The notes under the pieces are model-generated. The model saw only the letters and a program-made list of their open reading frames with translations, searched no databases and had not been told where the DNA came from. Positions 45,656 through 54,115 of a DNA stretch of 64,000 bases are shown here, piece after piece. Source of the DNA: Haloarchaeobius amylolyticus (GTDB lineage: Archaea; Halobacteriota; Halobacteria; Halobacteriales; Natrialbaceae). The position numbers and the translations under genes are program-made. Every line of letters starts with the position of its first letter. The first letter of the stretch is position 1. The stretch lies in assembly GCF_026616195.1 (NCBI RefSeq), contig NZ_JANHDH010000003.1:620001-684000 (forward strand), written 5' to 3'.

Positions 45656-45716
45656 GGATGAAACCCTCTCCCGTAGAAGCTATGCCGGGCTCGAATATAT
45701 CTCTGAAGTGATGATT

Positions 45717-45770
45717 GGGTTACCGGGACACCACGAAGTTGCCCGGGGACACGTAATCTCCTGCTGAAAC
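45717..45770 (-). promoter_or_regulatory. Promoter box of family-B copy 4
   Basis: Plus-strand GTTAC-CGGGAC-ACCACGAAGTTG, with AATATAT (about 45694-45700) as the probable TATA box toward the gene. Confidence 0.68.
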
Positions 45771-45876
45771 GTCTGCGTGGTAACGGCGAAGCGGTCGCTC
45801 ACGGTGTGAGAAAACGGATGGAAGAAACGACGACTGGACAGCTCCAGTCGCTACCTGACAGGCCTACGCGACGGCG

Positions 45877-46395
45877 TCAGTAGAGGAACCGGCGGCGGTA
45901 GAGGCCGCGGTTGTAGATGCCACGACCGTAGAAGCCCCGGCGGTACAGGCCACCGGCGCACGGGTCGGCACACGGGTCGATGTCCGCACACGGGTCGACG
46001 GCGCACGGGTCGACGTCGGCACACGGGTCGACGTCAGCACACGGGTCGGCGCACGGATCGATGTCCGCACACGGGTCGACGGCACACGGGTCGACTCCAC
46101 AGGGGTCGACGCCGTAGTAGCCGAAGCGACCGCGGTAGCCGTACGGGCGGTAGCCGGTGCGGAACCGGATGCGGCTGCCGTGGTAGCGGCGGCCGTAGAA
46201 CCCGCGGCGACCGTAGAAGCCACGGCGGTAGCGCAGGCGGCGCCCGTACAGTCCTTCCTTCCCGGTCCCGGTGATGTTCGCGGACCCCTCCTTCGCGGAG
46301 ACGGCCTGCGAGCCGACACCGACCGCGACCAGCCCGACGCCGACGGTCTTCAGAAGCTTTCGTCGATACATCCCTCGAGAGTTATCTTGAGTCAT
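45877..46395 (-). CDS. Tat-exported Cys-repeat protein (family B, copy 5)
   Basis: 172 residues. The signal is YRRKLLKTVGVGLVAVGVGS ending AVSAK. After a Tyr/Arg/Gly segment (RRYHGSRIRFRTGYRPYGYR) there is a run of about ten DPC units (DPCGVDPCAVDPCADIDPCA, then DPCADVDPCADVDPC and so on) at about 95-145. The chain then returns to RRGFYGRGIYNRGLYRRRF. The regularly spaced Cys and Asp could bind metal or form intermolecular disulfides. The DNA encoding this run is a near-perfect short-period repeat and prone to length change. Confidence 0.78.
   Translation of the reverse strand: MTQDNSRGMYRRKLLKTVGVGLVAVGVGSQAVSAKEGSANITGTGKEGLYGRRLRYRRGFYGRRGFYGRRYHGSRIRFRTGYRPYGYRGRFGYYGVDPCGVDPCAVDPCADIDPCADPCADVDPCADVDPCAVDPCADIDPCADPCAGGLYRRGFYGRGIYNRGLYRRRFLY
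45950..46110 (-). repeat. Coding short-period repeat for DPCA units
   Basis: CACACGGGTCG recurs with 12-21 bp periods through this stretch of the gene at 45877-46395, in register with the reading frame. Confidence 0.8.
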
Positions 46396-46722
46396 TTGGA
46401 GTTCAACCCCCGTGCTTCGATATGAGTTAATAAAATATAGCCTCGCGGTAATAATTCTGTTACTTCAGTACTACGAAGTTGCACAACGTGACGGAACTAC
46501 CAGTGCGAACGACCACCGCGGAATCACGTTTCGGTGGGGAAATCACCCCGCGGCGATTACGAGCGAGCGATCACCACGGCCGGCAACCACGGTGCGAAGG
46601 CAGCGTCAGCGAGGAGACGCCGTGCCGGCGCGGAGACGACGGCCGGAGAGACCGTCCGGTCACCAGTCGGGATAGCTCGAAAACGCGGGACGGACCAGGG
46701 TCGATTCCCCGACCCGGCCGGC
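46396..46722. promoter_or_regulatory. Promoter of family-B copy 5 and intergenic DNA
   Basis: Plus-strand AATAAAATATAG (46430-46441) is the TATA region. GGTAA-N8-TTACT with GTTAC-TTCAGT-ACTACGAAGTTG spans 46447-46481, and CTACCAG ends at 46503. The rest (to 46722) shows no gene. Confidence 0.62.
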
Positions 46723-47097
46723 TCAGTAGTAGTAGTCGACCTCGATGGAGCCGTCCTTGTCGCGCTCGTAGCTGAAGTACGACGGGCCGTAGCCGTAGCC
46801 ACCGTAGTACGGGCCGTAGCCGTACCTGCGACCGTAGAACCGGCGGCCGTAGTACCCGCGGCCGTAGTACCCACGGTAGCCGTACCTGCGACCGTAGAAC
46901 CGGCGGCCGTAGTACCCGCGGCCATAATACCCGCGGTGATACGGCTGGGCACCGGTGGCTGCGCCGGTGCCGACGCTGGCCGAGGTGCCCTGGTTCGCGG
47001 AGACGGCTCCGGTGCCGACGCCGAGGGCCAGCAGGCCGACACCGACGGTCTTCAGCAACTTGCGACGATACATACTCCCGATTCCGTTGTGAGTCAT
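46723..47097 (-). CDS. Tat-exported Tyr/Gly/Arg-rich protein with YERD tail (family B, copy 6)
   Basis: 124 residues from ATG 47097 (MTHN, as in copies 7 and 8). The signal is YRRKLLKTVGVGLLALGVGT with AVSAN. The mature chain is built of YGRGYYGRRFYGRRYGYRG units and includes a 20-residue exact tandem duplication. It ends FSYERDKDGSIEVDYYY, whose YERD-DG-IE pattern is the opening motif of the family-A domain. Confidence 0.78.
   Translation of the reverse strand: MTHNGIGSMYRRKLLKTVGVGLLALGVGTGAVSANQGTSASVGTGAATGAQPYHRGYYGRGYYGRRFYGRRYGYRGYYGRGYYGRRFYGRRYGYGPYYGGYGYGPSYFSYERDKDGSIEVDYYY
46816..46935 (-). repeat. 60-bp tandem duplication inside family-B copy 6
   Basis: The sequence from 46816 repeats at 46876 with an exact 60-bp period. 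The two units differ at only a few bases, near their ends. Confidence 0.85.
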
Positions 47098-47148
47098 GAT
47101 TTGCAACCCCTCGGCCGGTATCTACGAGTTATTACGGAATAATCTCGA

Positions 47149-47212
47149 GGTAATAATCCCGTTACCGGGGCACCACGAAGTTACACGACGACACGTACTT
47201 TCCAGCGGAAAC
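47149..47212 (-). promoter_or_regulatory. Promoter box of family-B copy 6
   Basis: Plus-strand GGTAA-TAATCCCG-TTACC, then ACCACGAAGTTA, ACGACGACACG and TTTCCAG. This is the cleanest palindrome of the set. Confidence 0.7.
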
Positions 47213-47343
47213 GAGCGTCCGGCAAGCAGGTTCCCCCGTCGATATCACCCGCGGGTGACCGAGGCTCGACGAGCTGGCCGCGAAAAAACAGGTGGCGATC
47301 GGGTGGTCTCCCACCCCGTTGGTCGTTCGATTACGCCGACCCG

Positions 47344-47736
47344 TCAGTAGGTGCGGAACCGGATGCCGCGCCCGCGGAACCGGACGTACGGGCCGTAGCC
47401 GTAGCCGCGGTAGAAGCCGCGACCGTAGAACCGGCTGCCGTAGTAGCCACGGCCGTAGAACCGGCCGCGGTACCCGCCGCTACGCCAGAACGCGTAGCCC
47501 GCGCACGGGTCACAGTGCGGGTCGTACAGGCCACCGGTGCGCCAGTACTCGCCCCACGGGCCGCCCCAGTAGGCGCCGAACTGCTCCTCGGTGGGCTTCT
47601 GTCCCGGGGCGACCGCCGGCGACTGTCCCTGTTTGGCGGAGACGGTCTGGCTGCCGACCGCGACGGCGGCGAGGCCGACGCCGACGGTCTTCAGCAGTTT
47701 GCGGCGATACACTCCTCGAGGTTCGGTATGAGTCAT
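47344..47736 (-). CDS. Tat-exported Tyr/Gly/Arg-rich protein (family B, copy 7)
   Basis: 130 residues. The signal is YRRKLLKTVGVGLAAVAVGS, TVSAK. The mature chain has a less repetitive start (FGAYWGGPWGEYWRTGGLYD), a Cys pair CDPC, then RGRFYGRGYYGSRFYGRGFY and an end of alternating Arg/aromatic residues (YVRFRGRGIRFRTY). The CDPC motif links it to the DPC run of copy 5. Confidence 0.78.
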   Translation of the reverse strand: MTHTEPRGVYRRKLLKTVGVGLAAVAVGSQTVSAKQGQSPAVAPGQKPTEEQFGAYWGGPWGEYWRTGGLYDPHCDPCAGYAFWRSGGYRGRFYGRGYYGSRFYGRGFYRGYGYGPYVRFRGRGIRFRTY

Positions 47737-47783
47737 GGTTTCAACCCCCTCGGTGGAGGTAGGCGTGTGAGCCGCATAATTTC

Positions 47784-47842
47784 GCGGTAGTGACGACGTT
47801 ACGGCCGTACTACGGAGTTGTTCGACGAAACGTAATCACCAT
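47784..47842 (-). promoter_or_regulatory. Promoter box of family-B copy 7
   Basis: Plus-strand GTTAC-GGCCGT-ACTACGGAGTTG, preceded by GGTAG at palindrome distance. A GCATAAT box (47773-47779) lies toward the gene. Confidence 0.64.
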
Positions 47843-48001
47843 CCGATACGAGCGCCGGGAAACGAGGTTTCGCTGCGGAAAGCGGTGCGCAGGACGGCTG
47901 TCGGGGCGAACGCGTGCCGCAGCTACCGGACGGTCTCGGTCGGTAGTTCGCAAAGAAGCGCGCCGGCGCTGGTGGCCGGCGGGTGGTCGACGACGGGTCG
48001 G

Positions 48002-48337
48002 TCAGTACCAGTACCGGAAGCGGAACCCGTCGCCGCGGAACCGGATGTACGGGCCGTAGCCGTAGCCGCGGTAGTAGCCACGGTAGTACGGGCGGTAGTA
48101 GCCGCGATAGTAGCCACGGTAGTACGGACGGTAGTAGCCGCGGTAGAAGCGGCGCCGGTAGTACCCGCCGTAGTGGTACGGTTGCTCGCCCTCGGGCTGC
48201 TGGCCGGCGGCGACGCTGGGCTCGACACCTTCCTTCGCGGAGACGGCCTGGCTGCCGACCGCGACGGCGGCGAGGCCGACACCGACGGTCTTCAGGACTT
48301 TGCGACGATACACTCCTCGAGAGACGTTGTGAGTCAT
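48002..48337 (-). CDS. Tat-exported Tyr/Arg-rich protein (family B, copy 8)
   Basis: 111 residues from ATG 48337; the longer frame to 48427 spans the promoter. The signal is YRRKVLKTVGVGLAAVAVGS with AVSAK. The mature chain is RRRFYRGYYRPYYRGYYRGY repeats, then YGPYIRFRGDGFRFRYWY. It is the smallest member, with no Cys and almost no acidic residues. Its signal is almost the same as that of copy 7. Confidence 0.78.
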   Translation of the reverse strand: MTHNVSRGVYRRKVLKTVGVGLAAVAVGSQAVSAKEGVEPSVAAGQQPEGEQPYHYGGYYRRRFYRGYYRPYYRGYYRGYYRPYYRGYYRGYGYGPYIRFRGDGFRFRYWY

Positions 48338-48696
48338 GTTTTCCAACCCCCTCGGGAAGGCATAGGAGACATCCGAATATAGCGACGAGGTAGTAACGTC
48401 GTTACGCCCGTACCACGACGTTTTCAACCGAAACGAAAGTACCAGTCGAACTGAGCGGACGGTAGTATCGTTTCCTCGGTCTCTCAGGACGTCGAGACTC
48501 CCACGGATCGACCGTCTGTGCGCGGGAACACCCGGATTCGACGGTTCCCGCCCCGGTCGTGACAGTCTCGGGGAGAGTCCCGAACCCGGCGTGCTGAGGT
48601 GTCGAGGGACCCGAACGACCGGTCTGGCGCCCGACGGCTCTCACCAGTCTCGTGGAACATTATACTTCCCGCGTACACCCCTACTCTCCCGTGACC
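48338..48696. promoter_or_regulatory. Divergent region: family-B copy 8 promoter and HdeD promoter
   Basis: Plus-strand GGTAG-N8-TTACG overlaps GTTAC-GCCCGT-ACCACGACGTTT (48401-48423), followed by GTACCAG. ATTATACTT at 48660-48668 is the TATA box of the HdeD-like gene. The sequence between (48450-48655) shows no gene. Confidence 0.6.
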
Positions 48697-49329
48697 ATGA
48701 GTCCAGAAACCGGTGATATCGGCGAGAGTAGTATCGAAGAGCGCATCGACGAGCCGACGATGGCCACGCTCGAGGGTGACTGGCGGCCGCTGTTCCTCGC
48801 GGGTATCGCGCTCGCCATCGGTGGCATTCTCGCGATCGCGTTCCCCTTCGTCACGAGCATCTCACTGTCGCTCCTCTTCGGGGCCGTGCTGGTCATCGGC
48901 GGGCTGGTGAACGTGGCACACAGCATCTCGCAGATGAAGTGGACCGGGTTCGTCAGCCAGGCGTTGCTCGGGGTCCTCTACACGGTGGCGGGTATCTTCC
49001 TCATGGCGAACCCGCTGCTTGGGCTCGCCTCGCTGACGCTCCTGCTGGTGGGGTTCTTCCTGTTGAACGGGATCGTCGAGATATTCCTCGGCTTCAAGCT
49101 CCGCGAGGAGCCGAACTGGGGCTGGGTGGTCGCCAGCGGCGTCGTCTCGCTGGTGCTCGCCTCGCTCGTCCTGGCGAACTTCCCGAGCAGCGCGCTGTGG
49201 GCCATCGGTCTGCTCTTCGGCGTGAACCTGCTCTCGACCGGCATCTCGTTCGCGCTGTTCGCCGTCGGCGCGCGGGACGCGGCCGAGAAGGAGACGACCC
49301 CGCCGGTGTCGAAACCGGGCCAGGCCTGA
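48697..49329 (+). CDS. HdeD-like membrane protein
   Basis: 210 residues from ATG 48697. About six hydrophobic helices in three similar pairs (RPLFLAGIALAIGGILAIAF, LLFGAVLVIGGLVNVAHSIS, LGVLYTVAGIFLMANPLLGL) and the short charged loop FLGFKLREEPNWGW fit the DUF308/HdeD family, linked to acid resistance in enterobacteria; the archaeal role is unknown. Convergent with the LonB gene. Confidence 0.85.
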   Translation: MSPETGDIGESSIEERIDEPTMATLEGDWRPLFLAGIALAIGGILAIAFPFVTSISLSLLFGAVLVIGGLVNVAHSISQMKWTGFVSQALLGVLYTVAGIFLMANPLLGLASLTLLLVGFFLLNGIVEIFLGFKLREEPNWGWVVASGVVSLVLASLVLANFPSSALWAIGLLFGVNLLSTGISFALFAVGARDAAEKETTPPVSKPGQA

Positions 49330-49347
49330 GCATCGCTCGCCGTCTGG

Positions 49348-49366
49348 TATCTTTTATAAAACAGGA
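49348..49366. terminator. Possible transcript end between convergent genes
   Basis: TATCTTTTATAAAACAGG gives T-rich sequence for the plus-strand transcript and, on the other strand, TTTTATAAAAG for the LonB transcript. Confidence 0.4.
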
Positions 49367-49389
49367 CAGCAGGGCCGATCAGCCCGCGG

Positions 49390-51417
49390 TCACTGCGTGC
49401 CCGAGTCGTGTTCGCTCTCGACGCGGGCCTCGCCCGCGCCCGAGCCGAAGGTGAACTCGCCGAAGGTCTCGCTGGCGGCCTTCGAGAGCTTCTCCAGCAT
49501 GGAGTGCTTGACCGTCTCGGTGACCAGCGCGGCGTCCAGCACCTCGCCGATGTGCCGGACGGGGATTATCTCGATCTGCTCCAGCACCTCGGGGTCGACG
49601 AGCACGTCGCGCTCGTTCGCGGCCGGGATGATGACCGTCTTGCTCCCGGCCTTCACCGCCGCCTCGACCTTGTGGGTGACCCCGCCGACGGGGAGCACGT
49701 CGCCCCGGACCGACAGCGAGCCGGTCATCGCGACGCTCTGGTCGACCGGCACGTCGGTCAGCGCCGACAGGATGGCGGTCGCGACCGTCACGGAGGCCGA
49801 ATCGCCCTCGACGCCGTCGTACGCCTGCACGAACTGGACGTGGATGTCCTTGTTGTCGAGGCTCTGGTCGGAGTACTTCTTCACGACCGCGGAGACGTTG
49901 TGGACGGACTCCGTCGCTATCTCCTGGAGTTTGCCGGTCGCGATGACCTGGCCGGGCCCCTGCGAGGGAGCGATCTCGGCCATGACGGGCATCACGATGC
50001 CGGAGTCCTCGCCCATGACCGCGAGGCCGTTGACCCGCCCGACGACCGCGCCCTCGTTGACCGTGAGGTCGTACTCGCGGCGGCGCTCGATGTAGTCGTC
50101 GGCGATCTGCTGCTCGATGGAGCGCGCCCGGCGCTTTGCCTGCAGGACGTGCTGGCGCGTGGTATAGGGTGCGTCCTCGTCGCGGGCGATGTCACCGGCG
50201 ACGCGGACGAGCCCGCCGAGGTCGCGGAACCGCAGCGTCAGGTGGTCCTGGCGGCCGGCGCGGCGCTGGGCCTCGCGGACGACCTCCGCGATGGCACCCC
50301 GGGTGAAGTGGGGCAGGCGGCCGTCGTTGGCGACCTCCTGGGCCACGAACCGGACGTACTTCTGGCGGATCTCCGGCGTCTCCTCGATGGTGTCGTCCAT
50401 GTACACCTCGTACCCGTAGCCCTTGATGCGGCTCCGGAGCGCGGGGTGCATGTTCTCCATCGCGTCGAGGTTGCCCGCGGCGATCATGATGAACTCACAC
50501 GGCACCGGCGCGGTGTGGACCATCGCGCCCGAGGACGTGTCGGACTGGGCCGTGATGGAGTACTCGCGCTCTTGCAGCGCGGTCAGCAGTTTCTGCTGGG
50601 TGCGGATCTCGAGCGTGTTGATCTCGTCGATGAACAGCACGCCCTTGTTCGCCTTGTGGATGGCGCCGGGTTCGACGCGGTCGTGACTCGGCGTCTCCAT
50701 CCCACCGGACTGGTACGGGTCGTGGCGCACGTCGCCCAGCAGCGCGCCGGCGTGGGCGCCGCTCGCGTCCTGGAACGGCGCACTCGTCCGGTCGCTGTTG
50801 TCGATGAGGATCTTCGGAACCATCCGGTTGCGGTTGCGCGCGCTGCTGCGGAAGATGTAGTAGACGACCGCGATGGCGAGGATGCCGAGCAACAGCTGCC
50901 CGACGATGATGGTGTAGATGAAGACGAGGATTATCGTCGTCCACATCGCGAACCAGCGGAGCTGGAGGCCCTTGCGGGCGCGCTGGCGGTGTTCCTGTAC
51001 CACCATCTCGCCGCCGCCGGCGGGCACGACCTCGACCTTCGGGCGGTTCCCGTCGTCCTCGTTGTGCATGACGAGCACGTCCGGGAGGTCGCTACTGGGT
51101 AGCAGTTCGGCCATCGCCTTCGACAGCATCGACTTGCCGGTCCCGGGCGAGCCGATCATCATGACGTGGCGGCGCTGTGTCGCCGCCTTCTCGATGATGT
51201 CCCGCGCGCGGTCCTGCCCGATGACCTGGTCGATGAGCAGTCGCGGGACCTCCACGTCGGCGGTGCTCTCGATGTCCAGCCCGCCGAGGAGCTGGGCCGT
51301 CTCCTCGTCGGAGTCGTCCATCGGCGACTCGGGCGGCAGGAACGGCCCGTACTCCCCAGCGTCGCTAGAGGACTCGGTGCTAGCAGTCAACTCAGAGGTG
51401 TCCTTCTCGGTTTCCAT
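49390..51417 (-). CDS. lonB: Archaeal LonB membrane protease
   Basis: 675 residues, ATP-dependent protease anchored to the inner face of the membrane. Walker A GSPGTGKS is at 89-96. Two membrane helices (about 148-190) are inserted between the Walker motifs. Walker B is [12 protein letters not shown]. The C-terminal Ser-Lys dyad is S540 (GDSASVT) and K583 (THKVEAA). Full length for LonB, which is essential and controls lipid/carotenoid enzymes in Haloferax. Divergent from the surface-protein gene at 51557. Confidence 0.96.
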   Translation of the reverse strand: METEKDTSELTASTESSSDAGEYGPFLPPESPMDDSDEETAQLLGGLDIESTADVEVPRLLIDQVIGQDRARDIIEKAATQRRHVMMIGSPGTGKSMLSKAMAELLPSSDLPDVLVMHNEDDGNRPKVEVVPAGGGEMVVQEHRQRARKGLQLRWFAMWTTIILVFIYTIIVGQLLLGILAIAVVYYIFRSSARNRNRMVPKILIDNSDRTSAPFQDASGAHAGALLGDVRHDPYQSGGMETPSHDRVEPGAIHKANKGVLFIDEINTLEIRTQQKLLTALQEREYSITAQSDTSSGAMVHTAPVPCEFIMIAAGNLDAMENMHPALRSRIKGYGYEVYMDDTIEETPEIRQKYVRFVAQEVANDGRLPHFTRGAIAEVVREAQRRAGRQDHLTLRFRDLGGLVRVAGDIARDEDAPYTTRQHVLQAKRRARSIEQQIADDYIERRREYDLTVNEGAVVGRVNGLAVMGEDSGIVMPVMAEIAPSQGPGQVIATGKLQEIATESVHNVSAVVKKYSDQSLDNKDIHVQFVQAYDGVEGDSASVTVATAILSALTDVPVDQSVAMTGSLSVRGDVLPVGGVTHKVEAAVKAGSKTVIIPAANERDVLVDPEVLEQIEIIPVRHIGEVLDAALVTETVKHSMLEKLSKAASETFGEFTFGSGAGEARVESEHDSGTQ

Positions 51418-51556
51418 GGTCTGATCGGCTCATCACTCGTGTGTGATATAGACGCACAGGCTTCATATCCTTTCTACCTACGTGATAGCTTTCTGTCGTT
51501 ACCCGGTTACGGCGCGGGTTGAAAGCCTTATCAGGAAAAATACCTTCCACTAGCGC

Positions 51557-53425
51557 ATGAAGGGGGCTCCAGCAGTGCTACTCGCACTCCTCGTGTTGCT
51601 CTCGGGGACGGTCGTCTTCGTGTCGTTCGAAGACGCCCCCGTGAGCGCCGTACCAGACGACGACTATCCACCGGTCGTCGACGACCCGTCGCCCACCCCG
51701 GACGTGACACCGCCCGCGGGGGACGGCACCGACGGTGAGACCCCCGACGTGGAACCCCCGGAGCCGACCGCTCCCGACGTTCCAGCACCCGATTCCGACG
51801 GCCCCACCAGTCCCGACGCGGACGGCGGCAGCGATGCTGGCGACCCCGCAGTCGACCCGTCGCCCGGTGACGGCGGGGATGGCGACCCCGCGGTCGACCC
51901 CACGCCCGGTGACACCCCGGACACCGACGGCCCGTCGGACGGCTCCGACGCGCCCAGCAACGGCGGTGGGCCCGATGCGCCCAGCAACGACGGCGGCTCC
52001 GACGCCGGCCAGCAGGACGGTGACGCCGGCGGCGACCCCGACGTCACGCCCGGTGACGACGACGGGACGACCGACGGCGGCGTCCCGGTCGACGACGGCG
52101 GCGAGCCCCACCCCGTCGGCAGCGAGGACGACGGCATCATCGGCTACGAGGCCGGCTACTGGTACAACCAGACCGTCGTCATCGACCAGAGCGACGGCGT
52201 CTCCGACGCGGAACTCGACGCCCTCGTCGCCGTGACGATGGCGCGGGTCGAGTACATCCGCGGGCTGGAGTACCTCGAACCGGTCGACGTGAAGATCATC
52301 TCGCGGGCGGACTACCGTGCCCAGCTCGCCGAGGGCACCAACGAGACGCTGGACCACTCGCTGTGGAACAACCAGGTCTGGGAGGCGCTGTTCATCGTCG
52401 GTGAGGACGCGAACGTCTCCGACGAGTTCACCAAACTGTTCGGCTCGAACGTGCTCGGCTACTACGCCCCGAAGACCGACGAGATGGTCATCGTCTCGAC
52501 CGACGCGGACCAGCCGACGGTCGACCCGAACGTGCTCGTCCACGAGATGGTCCACGCGCTGCAGGACCAGCACTTCGACCTCACCGCGTCGCTGAAGGAC
52601 GTACAGGACGAGCAACTCGCCCGCAACGGCATCGTCGAGGGCGAGGCGAACTACATCACGGCGCTGTACAAGCAACACTGCGGGACGACGTGGACCTGCA
52701 CGCCCAGTCCGTCGAACACCGGCGCCGACACCAGCGGCGAGTCCCCGGCGACCGGCCTGCTCATCGCCATCTTCCAGCCGTACTCCGACGGCCCCGTCTG
52801 GATGGAGTACATGGTCGAGCGCAAGGGCTGGGAGGCCGTGACCACCTCGTTCGAGAACATGCCCACGACCACGGAGACGTTCATCCACCCGGAGAAGGAC
52901 GACGCCCCGACCATCGTCCGGGTCGATGACGCCACCACTGGTGGCTGGGCCCGCTTCGAGTCGGGCCAGGACGGCGCCGACGTGCTCGGCGAGGCGTCCA
53001 TCTACGCGATGTTCTACCACCTCGCGAAGGAGGAGAACTCCCGCGTCATCAGCGCCTACGACATCAACCGCGTCGAGTCCGAGTTCGACACCTACAACTA
53101 CGTCAGCACGCCCTCCGAGGGCTGGGCGGGCGACCGCATCGTCCCGTACCAGAAGGACGGCGAGTACGGCTACGTCTGGGTGACCGAGTGGGACAGCACC
53201 CGCGACGCCCAGGAGTTCTACGAGGCGTACACCGACGTCTTAGAGGAGTTCCGAGCCGACCGCGTCGGGCCCGACACCTGGGTCGTCGACCGCGGCCCGT
53301 TCGCCGACGCCTTCCACGTCACCCTCGACGGGACCCGCGTCACCATCGTCAACGCCCCGACCGTCGAGCAACTGTCCGAGATCCGCATGGACATCGACGT
53401 GACGCTGTACCAGCGCTGGCGCTGA
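51557..53425 (+). CDS. Hvo_1808-like surface protein with HExxH site
   Basis: 622 residues. A Sec-type signal (VLLALLVLLSGTVVFVS) is followed by about 165 residues of Pro/Asp/Gly/Thr-rich stalk. A folded domain then starts GYEAGYWYNQTVVIDQ. It contains a gluzincin-like site: LVHEMVHALQDQHFDL and, about 32 residues on, NGIVEGEANYITALY, whose Glu could be the third zinc ligand. An extracellular metallopeptidase is plausible but no activity is established for this family. Divergent from lonB. Confidence 0.87.
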   Translation: MKGAPAVLLALLVLLSGTVVFVSFEDAPVSAVPDDDYPPVVDDPSPTPDVTPPAGDGTDGETPDVEPPEPTAPDVPAPDSDGPTSPDADGGSDAGDPAVDPSPGDGGDGDPAVDPTPGDTPDTDGPSDGSDAPSNGGGPDAPSNDGGSDAGQQDGDAGGDPDVTPGDDDGTTDGGVPVDDGGEPHPVGSEDDGIIGYEAGYWYNQTVVIDQSDGVSDAELDALVAVTMARVEYIRGLEYLEPVDVKIISRADYRAQLAEGTNETLDHSLWNNQVWEALFIVGEDANVSDEFTKLFGSNVLGYYAPKTDEMVIVSTDADQPTVDPNVLVHEMVHALQDQHFDLTASLKDVQDEQLARNGIVEGEANYITALYKQHCGTTWTCTPSPSNTGADTSGESPATGLLIAIFQPYSDGPVWMEYMVERKGWEAVTTSFENMPTTTETFIHPEKDDAPTIVRVDDATTGGWARFESGQDGADVLGEASIYAMFYHLAKEENSRVISAYDINRVESEFDTYNYVSTPSEGWAGDRIVPYQKDGEYGYVWVTEWDSTRDAQEFYEAYTDVLEEFRADRVGPDTWVVDRGPFADAFHVTLDGTRVTIVNAPTVEQLSEIRMDIDVTLYQRWR

Positions 53426-53539
53426 CCGCCCCCGACCATTCGTTCTCCACACCTTCGACGGCGTTAGGACCTGAGCCGGGAGTTATCTCCTTGCCTCGGT
53501 AGAAGGGTTATCACCGAGCATCGCCTCTCTGAGTATAGA

Positions 53540-53905
53540 ATGGTGACGATACCGCTGTTCATCGGAGGCATCGGCGGCCCCGAACTCATCGTCGTCTTCC
53601 TGCTCGTCATCCTCCTCTTCGGCGCGGACAAACTGCCGAAGTTGGCGCGTGCGAGCGGTGAGGCCATGGGTGAGTACCAGAAGGGGCGAGAGAAGCTCGA
53701 GGCAGAGATCACGGGCGTGAAAGAGGAGACCCGCCGCGCCGTCGTCGGCGACGAGATGGACGACGAGCCGCAGGCCGCATCCACGGCGACGGCCGAGGAG
53801 CCCGCCGGCGTGGTCGACGAGTCCACGGAACCGGCCGCCGAAGCGGTCGAGTCCGAGGACACCGAGTCCGAGCTGGAGACCGAGACCGACCGCGCGTCGG
53901 ACTGA
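53540..53905 (+). CDS. tatA: Twin-arginine translocase subunit TatA
   Basis: 121 residues: a short extracellular N-terminus, membrane helix GPELIVVFLLVILLFGADKL, the hinge KLPKLARASGEAMGEYQKG, amphipathic helix and an acidic disordered tail. This is the normal TatA/TatB-type layout. It forms the pore for folded proteins. About 20 predicted Tat or Tat-like substrates lie in this window, including the nearby family-B array. Confidence 0.92.
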   Translation: MVTIPLFIGGIGGPELIVVFLLVILLFGADKLPKLARASGEAMGEYQKGREKLEAEITGVKEETRRAVVGDEMDDEPQAASTATAEEPAGVVDESTEPAAEAVESEDTESELETETDRASD

Positions 53906-54115
53906 CCGGGACGACCACGGACACGAACCATACGGAAATCTACCCTTCTGTTTCTCTCCTTGCTCACGACCTCTTTGATTAACAAATCAGTTTACAGTTC
54001 TCGAGTCTTGAACCGCCAAAATCGGACTTCAGTACGGTGTAGTGGACATTCACGCCTTCCCACAGGATGAATTAGTTAACAACGTCTTCGTTATCGAAAT
54101 CTGCCAGTACCGTCG

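Noticed and set aside
49408-51102. 564-residue plus-strand frame
   Set aside because: Antisense shadow of lonB.
53976-53989. TGATT-AACA-AATCA inverted repeat between tatA and the HEAT-repeat gene
   Set aside because: Short and AT-rich; too weak to call a terminator or operator without more evidence.
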